The notes under the pieces: generated by a model
Database searches by the model: none
What the model was told of the DNA's origin: nothing
Seen by the model: only the letters and a program-made list of their open reading frames with translations
NCBI RefSeq assembly: GCF_031755915.1
Contig: NC_083383.1
Coordinates: 2,422,001-2,486,000, forward strand
Direction of reading: 5' to 3'
Source: Ziziphus jujuba
Taxonomy: Eukaryota; Streptophyta; Magnoliopsida; Rosales; Rhamnaceae
DNA: 64,000 bases
Made by a program: the position numbers and the translations under genes
Shown here: positions 22,496 to 33,372 of the stretch, piece by piece
How positions within the stretch are numbered: position 1 is the stretch's first letter
How the letters are laid out: every line of letters begins with the position of its first letter

Positions 22496-23748
22496 CTTGG
22501 CATAACACACCCAATTATTTCAAACCAACAACCTCAAACCGATTCAAAACAACCACCAATGACAATCCAAAACAAAAACCAATTACACAAACCAGATCTT
22601 TACAAGTTTGCATTAGACATGTTAGATCATTCAGAAGAATTTTTCATCATGTTAGAAAAATCAGTAAAAGCGTCTAAACTAGTAATAAAAAAAAGCAATC
22701 TAAAAAGGTTGATATTGCATTGTCATAATTTCAACCATTCTTGAGAGAATGACTAAATAGAAAGCTGTCTCGTAGAAATTGTTAAAGGGTCTCATGTTGA
22801 TATTATAGCCAATCTATATATATAACACAAAGCGTGCTAGAATACTTATTTTGTTTGCTTTCTACAATTCTATTCTTTATAATATCATAGCCATTGGAAC
22901 ACAGTCCTGTTTTCCTGAATAGAACCTGAGGAGTTGACTTTTGGATTCAACTTACTGAAATTAGACAATTTCTCATTAAATTTATGTCTTGGTGTGGCTT
23001 TTTTATCTGAAACTTCTTATAAATCTGTTTGATGAGATTTCAAACACTTTTAATTAAAAAAGGCCTTTCCAACAACAAAAATGAGGTTCTGATATAGGAC
23101 GACCAATCTAGTGTCTGCAATTCTAACTGTGGTTTTATCAATATATCTTTGTCACATCACAATAACAATTTCTATAACAGTTTTGTAGTTTCACATATGA
23201 CATTTTCTTTCTTATCTTACAGTTTTCCCGTCGGGAAACAGGGGTAACTCATGTCTTAAGGACACTAAACAACAAAAAAGAGCATCACTAGGGTCTCGGA
23301 GACATCGAAATCCAAATACAGACAGGAAGTGGAATCAAAGGAAAAAAGAAACAAAAGGCCCAGATCAGAGAGTTAGTTACACGTCCGTTTGGTCAACAAG
23401 AAATAAGCAAAAGAGAGAGAGAGTATTGGGAATGAAGAATTACCTGTTAGATACGGTCACTGGCCTTGGGGATCAGCAGGGTGGAAGAGTGGGCAATGAG
23501 GGATTGGGGAAAGGCAAGGGAAAAAGAAATGAAATGCTGGAATTTCGGAGTTGGGAGAGAAGGCTGGTTGCTGAAATGCTGAAATGCTGAAATACGCAAA
23601 GATATGCGATTACAAATTTAATAATTCAAAAATAAATAAAAAAATAAACCACAAATTAAGCAAATTTGGATTCGGCCACTCACAGTGACAAAAAAAAACC
23701 CAGTTTTGGATTTTACTCTGGTCGACGTTTGGGTTGAGATTCGAGCTC

Positions 23749-24000
23749 TTAAGGAGTCTTGGCAACGATAGAAAGGGCGTGGAGTCCAGATTGGAGCTCG
23801 TCGGCAAAGGCGTCGTAGACCAAACGATGCCGTTTCACGAGGTTCAGGCCTTCGAATTTCGGGGAGACAATCTTGAGGTTGAAATGGGTTTCGCCGGCGG
23901 CAGAGTTAGGGTTAGCTTTGACAGTTGCGTGGCTGGCGTGCTGGTAGGAAACGTCTTCGAGGTCAAGAATTGTGGCTTCAAACCAAAAAGAAGTGGCGAA
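23749..24000 (-). pseudogene. BolA-family protein fragment
   Basis: The minus strand reads FEATILDLEDVSYQHASHAT, AGETHFNLKIVSPKFEGLNL, VKRHRLVYDAFADELQSGLH and ALSIVAKTP, then a TAA at 23749-23751. This is almost a full BolA domain: the HxxH-rich region, the FEG loop and the invariant RH(R/K)LVYxA helix of BolA, a partner of monothiol glutaredoxins in Fe-S handling. The N-terminal targeting region is absent. It lies about 220 bp inside the right end of the Harbinger element. The stop could be the natural end or a GAA-to-TAA change. No promoter or start codon is seen, so a fragment is favoured over a working gene. Confidence 0.8.
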
Positions 24001-24229
24001 CGGTCCGGCAGAAGCAACTTTGTGTGAGAGGCTGAGAGGTTGAAAGCATCGAAAGAGGGCAGGACAAAAGTGACCCAGGTGTTTTGGTGGGTCAGCTTTG
24101 TCCCCTTCGTTTCGGATTATTTGATTAACGGAATAAGTGTATCCCGTCCTCCATTTTCCTTCCCAAATACCAGATTGGGACTATAACTCATCCGGTCCTG
24201 GCCAGTCCCATGTAACAAACACCCCCTTT

Positions 24230-25178
24230 GTTTCTACTTGTGAAAATGGGCGCCTTCAATTCAAGTGTGGACTTTGCAATTTTGCTTTTAGTTCTGTTTA
24301 CTGTAAAGTTAATATCCAACTGGGATTTGGGATTTTTGGCTTTATTTAATTGTGTGGATGTATCCCTTAAAAGTCAAAGAAAGTCTCCATGAATTTCATG
24401 CCACCATCCATGTGTTGCAGCTGAGAAGGCACACCATAAAACAAGCGAAATGCATGCGGGGGCAGAGAAATAAATCCCCTTCTAATTAAAACTGCAAATT
24501 ATTACCCGGATTAGCCTCCTGCTACCGTTCTGCAACCTAAAACAAAATATTCATTTTTTTGCCAAACTCTAATTCGATAAAGACAGACACAGCTTAAATT
24601 TTCAAGCATCTTCTTAAATGATACTGAAAGTGAAGCAGTAGCACAAGCACGTGATTCATCATTAAAGAAACAGTAAAAGTTTTTACCACTAATACGGCCC
24701 TAATTATTCCCTCTAAGTTACTCGAGATTGTTTATTTTCCTATATCTTTAAAAAGAAGGAAAGACAAAATTAAACATAGTAAAAAAATAAAAATAAAAAT
24801 AACAAAAAGAGTACTGAAAAAGCTAATGGGCGTTTTTTTGAAACACTTCCAAGATTCCAACTGTTCCGGTTACTTTTTACTTTCCTTTTGTCCTCTTTTA
24901 CTTCCTCCGGGGTTCCCCAAGTTAAAAATAATAATATATTTATGACCGAGGAACCGGAACAGAACCTATCTATAACCTCTCATTCCGTCTCTCTATCGCT
25001 TAGAGAGGCTAAAATTGAATCGAAAAACCTGAGTTTCGAGGCAACACCCAAAATGCCTACAAGCATTTCCATTTTGCTTCCTCTCTCATGGAAATCTCTT
25101 TCTCCATTTTAGATTTTCTCTAAAAACCCCTATTTTCTTTCTGTTGAATAAAATCTCATTTCTAATCCTTTTACTAAA
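24230..25178. other. Intergenic and probable promoter/5' leader of the 25179 gene
   Basis: No other gene supported. An upstream open frame at 24888-25112 lies in the presumed leader and shows no similarity I recognise. Confidence 0.5.
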
Positions 25179-25550
25179 ATGGCAATGCCACTGTATGAGC
25201 AACCTCCTCCACCGGCGTTTACAGTGCAGCAGCCTCACAGTACTCACTCGGCCCACGGCTCCATAGGCCCACTCATTGCTGTGCTGGTGGTTATAATAGT
25301 ATTGGGTATTTTGGCAGTAATGGTCGGAAGGCTATGCTCGGGGAAGAGTATGATGGGTTATGGTCAGTTTGATTTGGAGAGCTGGGCTGAGAGGAAATGC
25401 TCGTCTTGCATCGATGGAAAGATCAACTCCCCACTACCGAGGACCAATATTTCATCCTGCAACTCTGTTCCAATTACAATGCCAGTCGAAACCCATCAAG
25501 AAATTGACCAAGAAGAGCTCTCTTCTCCAAATCCTTCTGCAAATGTTTAA
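25179..25550 (+). CDS. Small single-pass membrane protein, plant-specific, function unknown
   Basis: Single exon, 123 residues. The N-terminus MAMPLYEQPPPPAFTVQQP is proline-rich, followed by SAHGSIGP and one transmembrane helix at about residues 30-50 (PLIAVLVVIIVLGILAVMVG). A basic-cysteine segment RLCSGKSMMGYGQFDLESW and ERKCSSCIDGKI follow, then a variable tail. Many plants have a 'YEQPPPP...HGSIGP...GRLCSG...CSSCIDG' protein annotated only as uncharacterised. The compact ORF, clear start and conserved layout support a real gene. No signal peptide; the helix probably acts as a signal-anchor. Confidence 0.8.
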   Translation: MAMPLYEQPPPPAFTVQQPHSTHSAHGSIGPLIAVLVVIIVLGILAVMVGRLCSGKSMMGYGQFDLESWAERKCSSCIDGKINSPLPRTNISSCNSVPITMPVETHQEIDQEELSSPNPSANV

Positions 25551-25593
25551 TAAGTTTTACTCTCTCAGCTTTGTTCAAATTATTATGTGCTCG

Positions 25594-25622
25594 GTGTGTG
25601 TGTGTGTGTGTGCGCGCGCGCG
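25594..25622 (+). repeat. (GT)n(GC)n alternating purine-pyrimidine run
   Basis: Twenty-nine bases of uninterrupted alternation, GT then GC dinucleotides, lie about 45 bp past the stop codon of the membrane-protein gene, probably in its 3' UTR. Confidence 0.9.
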
Positions 25623-27998
25623 GTTCGTTGTCATTGCCTAAGATGCGCTTGAGCCTTTCATTTTCTGTCTACAGATATGTTTTTACAAGTTATCTCTAAA
25701 ATGTTGTTTTTTTTTTTTTTTTTCCCCCAAATTAACTTATGGTTGTTATTCTATTTCTTTCGTCTACTTTTTTCTTTTCTTTCTTTTTTTTTCCAAAGAA
25801 AATGTCTGTTATCCAGAAAAAAAACAAAAAAAAAAAAAATTCTAATATGTGCTTGCATATATGGAATTTGATTCATTCACATAAAAATTAATATATGTAT
25901 CTTTTTTGTTGTTCTTATTTTCAATATTTAACATACTAACACATGTATTCTGCCCATTCTGCGGATATTCAATCTTTTATAATCCGGAATTAAAAAGGAA
26001 AAAAAAAAAATAGAACAAGGAAAAAAGAAGAAGAAAGGTGTAAAAACAGGTGAAAAGGTAGGATTTATGGCACCACCAGCGGAATCAATACGTGGGTCCT
26101 AGGATTGGCCGTTTGATATTTGAATGATTATTATTGATACTTGCAGGAGCAATTAAAACATTCCCTTCTTGAATCGATAATGATAGGTAACTGCCTTGTT
26201 TCTTCTCCAATGGCAAGTGGGCTCTGTGAATTCTCAGTCCCTTCATCAATTCCACCACTTTCTAGTTTCTACATTCCACTAAAAAGAAGCTATTACCACC
26301 TCCCTATAATGAAGCTATAAACAGGCTAAAGAACTAATAACTTTTTCACTGCAAATAACATTGTAAATGAACCGATTATTGTGGCAAAAAATTCTGGTTA
26401 AAAGCACTTCATTAAACCCAGATTAAAAAAAGAAAAAGGCATATCAGTGATCAGTATCCGTATTAACGGGAGACTTCATGAGTGTTCTTAAACGCAACTA
26501 AAAGAATTTGTAGAAATGCACCTAAAAGTAAAAGTTTGTACAATGACAAAAATATGCTCATATTAAAGATTAGAAATTAATAATGTGAATAAATAAATTA
26601 TATTTATTTTTTATATTTTAATGAAGTATTAGACTTAGGAGAGAGAGTATTACAAGATTGGCCAGTTAGCCCAATGGCTTGCGTGGGCTACAGCATAATG
26701 ATCTGGCTTTCCATACGTCTGCATAAAACCGAAAGATCCAAACAAGTGGTTGACCGTTGGCATAACATAAGTGCAATATTGGGTTAACGCACCACACCAG
26801 GCCAGAGTCAGTCAATGCTATGGACAACGGCTTTAAAAGCCCCCCATTAAAATCTCCATTATATATTATCCTCCAACAAAATGATCCTTTCAAATGGAGT
26901 ACGACCTAATTTTATTTTATTTTTTATTTTTTTGATGACAGTGAATTAGTCGCCAAAACAAATTCCTCATTAATTTTTTTCAAAGTTGTTAACCTATCAG
27001 ATGTTTAATTAATTCAAGGATAAATAGAGTTCTAACAATCAAATGGGAAATGATTGAAAAACACTAAATTGTGGAACCCATTATGAAATTGTGGAATTGA
27101 ATATGTCAAACGTCGTAAAAATTTTGCTTCGGTCAGATTTTGTGAACCACGCAATCGATTCAAATTCCCTGCAGTGCAATCATTTTAATTTGCATTGACC
27201 TGCTTAACAATTAATTAGCATTCCAGATAAATAAAACCTCATTTTTTAACCGTAAATAAAATACGACAGTGTATAGAGAAAATCCAGAAAGATAAAAAGA
27301 ACAGAAAACAAAGTGTTTGTTCGTGTAAAGTGAGACACGTACAACTTTGAGTGCATTTGCAAACAACCTCGATAAAAATAAGGTGCCGTGCTGCCCGGCT
27401 TCTATGTCTCATATATATGTTCGCTTTCCCCGGCAGCCCGTACGTTGAAAGCAAGTGACACAGATCCATGCATGCAATTTTAAAGGCCGTTTTGTGTTTT
27501 AATTGTTTGTGTTTCTTCCAATTTATATTTCACATACGTTAATTCTGTGGTTTGATTTTTGCCTCCAAATTAAAACCCAAAAAAAATAATTATACATATT
27601 CATAATTAAATATTTATATATATAATCAATCCTGATGACATGATTAGGATATACTACTGTATATTCATAATAGCAAAGATTTAAGGTTGGACTGATCACG
27701 CACCATATTTTGCCACATGACAGTGTGGAATCTCAAGCTTGAGGTCGCATAGGTCCGCCGCTGTGGCCGTAAGGAAAGCGAGAAAAAGAAACGCCGTTAG
27801 TTGACCGTAAGAGTTGAGAATTTTTAAGGTCTAACCAACCCACATTCAGTTGGCTTTAGATGACCTGAATGCCTCATTAATCATAACCAATTATAACACA
27901 AAAGTCCTCTGCTTCCAAATGCAAAATTACCAAATACGACTAGCAAACTACAATATTCCTCGTAAGTACTTTATGTGAAACACGAGTAAAAAAATCTT
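25623..27998. other. Intergenic
   Basis: Homopolymer T/A runs at about 25708-25725 and 25818-25840. A segment near 27241-27440 resembles one at 29221-29380 beyond the phytocyanin gene. No other feature supported. Confidence 0.5.
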
Positions 27999-28008
27999 CT
28001 ATATAAAC
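27999..28008 (+). promoter_or_regulatory. Candidate TATA box of the phytocyanin gene
   Basis: CTATATAAAC lies about 110 nt upstream of the ATG at 28118, a plausible spacing for a short 5' leader. Confidence 0.5.
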
Positions 28009-28117
28009 TCCACCACGTCTTGCTGCCATGCCACACCATCTCATTATCATATTCTCAAAATACTATCATATTCTCAAAATACTAGTAGTCATATTTACAT
28101 TTTCATCAGAAAAAAAG

Positions 28118-28672
28118 ATGGGTTTGAGTTGTGGTGGAAAAGGGTTCCTTCCACTACTCCTAGCTGCCACTCTCTTGGCAGTCGGTCAGGCAAGAACCCT
28201 TGTCGTTGGAGGGTCTGAAGGTTGGCGATTTGGAGTTAACTACACTGGATGGGCCATTCAAAACGCCCCCTTTTACATTAACGACAAACTAGGTCTGTGT
28301 ATATAATAGTACCTACTAATTATATAAACTATGCCTCTCATTTTATATTTATATCCGTTTCACAAAATTAATCATATACATATATATATATATATATATA
28401 ATAATGTTGTAGTGTTCAAGTACGATCCTCCAAGCGAATCGGGCTATGCTTACACAGTTTATTCACTGCCGTACCTTGGAAACTACGTGTCCTGCGACTT
28501 TAGAAGGGCAAAGCTGTTGGCCAATGAGACGCAAGGAGGAGGTGAGGGCTTTGAGGTGGTGCTGAGCCGGTGGAGGGCTTATTACTTTGCTAGTGATGGG
28601 GGTGACGGCTACCACTGCAAAGATGGACCAATGAAGTTCATTGTAGTGCCTGCACCACGCCGCGACGACTAA
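28118..28672 (+). CDS. Phytocyanin (cupredoxin-like secreted protein), probably copper-deficient
   Basis: Two exons, 28118-28292 and 28413-28672, joined by a GT-AG intron in the usual early phytocyanin position (G|TG codon), give 144 residues. Residues 1-25 are a signal peptide (LPLLLAATLLAVGQA-RT). The mature domain begins LVVGGSEGWRFGVNYTGWA and continues VFKYDPPSESGYAYTVYSLP, ...YVSCDF, then YYFASDGGDGYHCKDGPMKF. The phytocyanin fold and the disulphide cysteines (CDF and YHC) are recognisable. The first copper-binding histidine (normally H-x-V after the YxP loop) is absent in GYAYTVYS, and the usual ligand cysteine after YYF is replaced (YYFAS). One histidine (YHC) remains. No GPI tail or proline-rich domain follows. 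Extracellular and non-redox function is inference. Confidence 0.85.
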
Positions 28673-30184
28673 ATAGCTTTGTCCCCTCCTTGATGACAAA
28701 TACTAGATATAACATACAAGTTGGCTGGCATTGGAACTTTCCGTTGTTATATGTGATCTCATACACTCGGAAATAAGGAAATCCGTGAGTGGTTTTCACA
28801 CCTTTTTTTTTTTTTTTTTTTCCCTTTTCTTTTGCAATGTCATGGTACTCGTTTATACAAGTCTAGAGGAAATAAGTGTGAGATTATGTATTTGTCTTTC
28901 ATTTACTTTACGTACTTTCAAATTAGCGTCTCTTTCCAAAAATTGCAAGGAAATGAATGAAATAATGCATTTTACTTTTAAACATGTGTTATGGTCCTCG
29001 ACTTTAATATATATATAAATAAATTTGGTATATACCATCTAATGGGCTATTGTGTTAAACAAGCCATAGCCCAATTTCTGTTGGGCCCAAGGAAATTTGG
29101 GATGGGTCTCTAAAAGGCAAGAAATGAAGACAGCCCAGGAAGGAATCTTATCTGAAACAAGGTTGCCCGGAAGGTCGCGCACATTTAAAACATGGACCAT
29201 GCAAGCACCATGCATGAATGAGATAGAAAATCCAAAAGTGTTCCTGTAAAGTGGGACATTTAACTTTGAGTACAAATGCTTCCAACCTCCCAAAAAAAAA
29301 AAAAAAAAAAAATGTGCCCCCTTGATGTCGCACTCGCATGTCTGCTTTTTTCCTCAAGCTACGTTTCTCATTATGAAAGGCCACCGTTGATTGGAGTTTT
29401 ATATTGATATATATACTTTTCTCAACAACTTGAGGTTTGTGTAGTAAATGAAACTGTGTGCGCTTTTATTCTCATCGCATACTTATTCTAAAGATTAATA
29501 ATAGTAGGAAACAATGGGCTAACATCCACCGACTTCTTTCCATTAATTTTTGCCTGATATTTAATTGTTTTCTTTTTCGTTTTTGTTTATAAAATTGATG
29601 CCTCATGTAGGGCATCTAATTAAAAGTTCACAAGCTGAACTTCAAAAAGCCCAAAGGATTATCCAACATAAATTTTGTACAGAGACTGAAAAATTCGGTA
29701 TAGCTAGCTGAGCTAGCAGCCAGCTATTGGTAGAATTTGATCTATGTTGACATTAAGGTTACAAGTTTCAGAAATCTCATTCCAATCCCGAGTATTATTT
29801 TTGGATATGCGGATACCCATAACTTTTTTACAGATATCCTTTTTTTGCTTTGAGAATCAGAATCCATAATTTGTAGTTGGTACTGAAAATGCAAAAGCAC
29901 AGTGAAGTGTATCGCCTCTTTGTAAAATCAACATTGTGTTGGTAAAAAAAGTAGCTCTTCCATATATGGAGCAATTACCGTCCAATTCCATTTAGAGTAA
30001 AATATATTAACATATTTTGTGCATCCACCTCAGGCATTAATCGAAAACCTTAAAACAATTTCTTTTGCCTTTGAGAAATGCATTTAAAATATTAACAAAA
30101 AGAAGAAAATAATTTAACTCTTAACGCCAAGAGACCAGCACATAATTAAAAGAAAAGAGGCAAAAAAAAAAAAAAAACTATTAA
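28673..30184. other. Intergenic
   Basis: T-run at 28803-28822 and A-run at about 29294-29312. The segment 29221-29380 resembles 27241-27440. Nothing coding supported. Confidence 0.5.
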
Positions 30185-30877
30185 CTATTGGAAGCCGGAA
30201 TTCTCAGCAAATGTCGACGTTACATAGTCTCTCACTTCCCTAGCTATAACATCCCTCATGACATCCCAAAACCCAGTCGGCACACTCTCACTCCGTCGCT
30301 CCTCCGCCATGGAGGGACCGCCGGAAACACCAATCCCCGGCGGAGCCAAAGTCAACGCGGTCAAAGGGTCATCCTCCAATGGCCCATTGATGCACGGCCC
30401 AGATCCCGACCCAACATCGTGATCAGCATTGCGATGATGACCGTCCATTTGTTGCTCTCTAACCCTCCTCTTAAGCGTGGAGTTCCAGTGGTTCTTCACC
30501 GCGTTGTCGGTCCGACCCGGAAGCAACCGAGCAATGGTGGCCCACCTGTTACCATACCTGGCGTGCGCAGCCAAGATGGTCTCGTCCTCGGCTGGCGAAA
30601 ACGGCCGGTGTTCCACACTGGGACTCAACTGGTTGCACCACCTCAGCCTGCAAGACTTTCCCGATCGACCGTTTATGTGGCGGCTTATTAAGGACCAGTT
30701 CCTGGGCCCATACCTTTCAACAAGACGGGTCAAAACCCGGTCCTCTTCTGCGCTCCATGGACCTTTAATTCTTTCTGGTTTATTAGGATTCCTGGGAGTC
30801 TTACCGGACAAAGAAGACTCGGAAGAGGAAGAGTCAGATGAAGAAGTAGAGGATGAACACCTATTCATTGCTTCCAT
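30185..30877 (-). CDS. R2R3-MYB transcription factor, subgroup 22 (MYB44/70/73/77-like)
   Basis: Single-exon gene, 230 residues, matching the intronless layout usual for this clade. The N-terminus is Ser-rich (about 8-25). R2 spans about 36-86 ([20 protein letters not shown], ...[15 protein letters not shown]) and R3 about 88-137 ([20 protein letters not shown], ...[17 protein letters not shown]). The VEHRPFS linker and [14 protein letters not shown] end are diagnostic of subgroup 22. [12 protein letters not shown] at 169-181 corresponds to the clade's TLSLSLPG-type motif but lacks a perfect LxLxL repressor core. [17 protein letters not shown] near the end fits the conserved C-terminal helix. 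Nuclear DNA-binding regulator; relatives act in ABA, auxin and stress responses. Confidence 0.95.
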   Translation of the reverse strand: MEAMNRCSSSTSSSDSSSSESSLSGKTPRNPNKPERIKGPWSAEEDRVLTRLVERYGPRNWSLISRHINGRSGKSCRLRWCNQLSPSVEHRPFSPAEDETILAAHARYGNRWATIARLLPGRTDNAVKNHWNSTLKRRVREQQMDGHHRNADHDVGSGSGPCINGPLEDDPLTALTLAPPGIGVSGGPSMAEERRSESVPTGFWDVMRDVIAREVRDYVTSTFAENSGFQ

Positions 30878-30880
30878 TGT

Positions 30881-30902
30881 AGAGAGAGAGAGAGAGAGAG
30901 AG
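30881..30902 (-). repeat. (CT)n tract in the MYB 5' leader, adjacent to the start codon
   Basis: Eleven GA repeats on the plus strand read as (CT)n in the MYB mRNA, ending four bases before the ATG. A looser GA-rich run lies at about 31017-31077. Confidence 0.85.
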
Positions 30903-31002
30903 TTAAAGAGTTTTGTTTGAGTACTGAGAAAGGGTGGTTGGTTCCGTAGTGAGGCTTTTAAAGCAAGGGGCTTGAGGTGGAATGCAAAAAGGGCGTGTTT
31001 GG

Positions 31003-31014
31003 GTTTTATATAAA
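31003..31014 (-). promoter_or_regulatory. Candidate TATA box of the MYB gene
   Basis: The minus strand carries TTTATATAAAAC about 130 nt upstream of the ATG. With a start site 30 nt downstream the (CT)n tract would be in the leader. Confidence 0.4.
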
Positions 31015-31079
31015 TGACATAGAGAAAGAGAGATAGAGAGAAAGAGAGAGAGAAAGAGAAAGAGAGAGAGAAAGAGGTG

Positions 31080-33217
31080 CATGCACTTGTTGGGTGCGCC
31101 CAGTGGGGTTAAAAGCTATAGAAGAAGTAGAAGAAGAAGACGAGAGGGAGAGAGGGTACTTCCTGGAAACTGGCTTTTGTAAAGTGGGTGGGGGTACTAA
31201 CTAGAACGGGTGCGTAGATGCGCACCCCTCTCTTATTATTTCGGATTTTCCTTCTGCCACCAAATTTATCGCAGTCCAATTCTGCTTTGTCTGGATTTGC
31301 TATTTGACCATTTTGTACTCCCTTCGATATCTACCCCTATCTCCCTCTCTAATCTCCACGAGAGACAAGCACAGCGATTGATCATCATCTCGTTGCTCCA
31401 TCAAAATCATATCCACCTTGTAAAATATTTTATTTAGTTATATCCAAACTTATACAGCTTGGACACCACACCAATAATTTAACATAACATATTTATCATA
31501 TCCAAATTTTTTTTGAACTTTCATTTGTTGGTTATTATTATAATATTTTGTGAATTAAGTAATTTTTTTTTTAACCTAACGTTCAAATACGATGAACATA
31601 AATGTTTTCCTACTTCAATCACATATTTAGAGAATTTCAATTCATAACTTTTCACTGTCTGTTCCCGGATCTGCGTTAATTGCAATCTTAAACTTTAACG
31701 AAGATGGGCAATAATTGAATTAAAAATTATATCCATGATACAAAAATATTATAAAAATCTTTTATTTTTCAATTTAAATGGTGGGAGCACAACAGATGAC
31801 AAAGAGACAAAAGGAATGTCAGATACCACGCATACCAGCAGGAGAGAATATTTCTATTAGTGAAATGGGTGTCTTGTAAAATTGAAAATTCCATGTATCT
31901 GAGAGTATTCAAAAAGGCCAAAAACCAATATGTCGCTAAAATATCGAGGCAAGCGAGAATGAGTTATGTAAATGTACCTGTGACGTAGGGGCAAAAACGA
32001 GAAATGTTATAGGAGTAGCCAATCGACAATACCAAATAGGGAGAAAAGAGGGAAAAACAAATAAATAAATAAAATAATCAACAATAAAATCATTCTCGTA
32101 CTGGGACAGGAGAGAGTACTTGCAAATATATAAATGATATTGGGAGCGTTTAAAACATGACAGGAGAGGCCGAGCTGTTTAACACAAAACAAAACGTTTT
32201 TAAACGGCAAGTGGGCCCGAAACCCTTTTTTGACTACTTTAGCCCAGACTTACCTTACAGCTGTAAGAGTAGAATCCATGGCAGAGGGTTTGAGAGAGAG
32301 TCGGAATCAAACGGCCGTAATGGGGCCTCGCAAAAGCAAATCCTGATAAAAAGGAAGGCCCATTTTAATATAAACCAGCTTCAACATGACTTCAACGTCT
32401 TCCACGTAGGATGGCCCCACTCCCAGCCTGTAAGAATCTCACGTGATTCGAGTTGAATCCCTTTGACTTTTTTTTTAGTGTTATCCAAGAAAGCTACTGC
32501 CCTCCACTCTTTCACTGTGAGCGTTTCCGTCACTTCCCTAATTATTGCTTTGCCTTCTTCCTTTTATTTATTTATTTTTTTTCTAAATTACTTTCTTCTA
32601 ATTTCTTTGCTTGTGAATTGTGTGAGGAACAGAAATAAACTTGACACAAAATGGTATATTCTATTACTATTAAAAAAGGGTTCACCATCTTTTCGTACGT
32701 ATATCTTTTATAAGTTCATAGTTAATCCATATGGACCATAACTTTATAAATGGGAGGGTAGATGGTTCTAAAATTTTGTACATGAATATCTAAGATTTTT
32801 TATTTATCCTAAGTGCATTAATATTGGATATAATATCTAAGATTCATTAACCAATTTTCATGTATGTGTAAATAAAAATATTACTTGTTAAGTTAAGTTT
32901 GTCTATTATTAATGCCTTTCACGCTTATATCACACGAATTATGACTTTAAAACATATTTTATTTTAGTTAAAATAAAACTTATTAAAATCTTATACATAC
33001 ATATAAAAAAAAAAAAAAGTATTACACGGTAAGGCATAGAGGATGTGAAATTTAAAAAATTTTCTCAGTGAGAAATTACACATGATTATTAAAAATTTAG
33101 ATAGTTGAAGATATGTGGGAGTTGGAAATTAACAAAAAACTTTTAACCAATTATTAACTAGTCCAAATAATAATAAAATACATCGACAAAGTTAATAGAT
33201 ATGGAACAAAGTACTTA
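31080..33217. other. Intergenic
   Basis: AT-rich with short open frames of no recognisable similarity. Nothing supported. Confidence 0.5.
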
Positions 33218-33233
33218 TTTGATCACTCAATAT

Positions 33234-33356
33234 ATATATATATATATATATATATTTTTGGCTATGCCCCCTGGCATCCCCTCCCCCCAAGACTCGAACC
33301 CAGCTTCCACTGGCCGGGCTGTGGCGTGCTAACCACTGAACTCCCACGCGAGTCAG
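33234..33356 (-). mobile_element. tRNA-derived SINE with 16-bp target-site duplication
   Basis: Read on the minus strand it starts CTGACTCGCGTGGGAG. It then has a pol III A-box-like GTTCAGTGGTTAGCACG and, about 35 bp on, a B box GGGTTCGAGTCTTGG. A GC-rich body follows and ends in an (AT)n tail. TTTGATCACTCAATAT occurs on both sides (33218-33233 and 33357-33372) as a perfect target-site duplication, typical of LINE-mediated SINE insertion. The body is only about 100 bp. The perfect duplication indicates a relatively young insertion. Confidence 0.85.
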
Positions 33357-33372
33357 TTTGATCACTCAATAT

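Larger units (their letters stand above)
16547..24226 (-). mobile_element. PIF/Harbinger-like DNA transposon with captured gene fragments
   Basis: Proposed ends: GGGGGCGTTTGGTACGCAGGA at 16547 and, inverted, GGGGGTGTTTGTTACATGGGA ending at 24226. They match at 16 of 21 positions. Each is bordered by TTT (16544-16546, 24227-24229), a 3-bp duplication of the length expected for the superfamily, although TTA/TAA is more usual. Just inside the left end GGATCGGACAGGAT-like words repeat. Minus-strand genes in transcription order are transposase (18891-20220), Myb/SANT-like protein (17744-18708) and a small third protein (17165-17485). The right third (20.8-24.0 kb) holds a pectinesterase fragment (plus) and a BolA fragment (minus). 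At 7.7 kb it is longer than most PIF elements. I found no other inverted end near 20.3-21.1 kb. All three element genes carry a lesion. Confidence 0.65.

Noticed and set aside
16547..24226. Treating the pectinesterase and BolA pieces as functional host genes
   Set aside because: The pectinesterase lacks its 3' third and a signal-peptide exon and has a GC donor; BolA lacks a start and targeting region; both lie inside the proposed element ends.
30188..30920. Two long plus-strand open frames (167 and 147 codons)
   Set aside because: They are antisense to the clear R2R3-MYB gene and result from its GC-rich codon composition; no family similarity.
33285..33345. tRNA gene suggested by GGTTCGAGTC and GTGGTTAGCACG
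   Set aside because: The acceptor-stem pairing of a tRNA is not seen, and the region is bounded by a 16-bp target duplication and an (AT)n tail, so it is a SINE.
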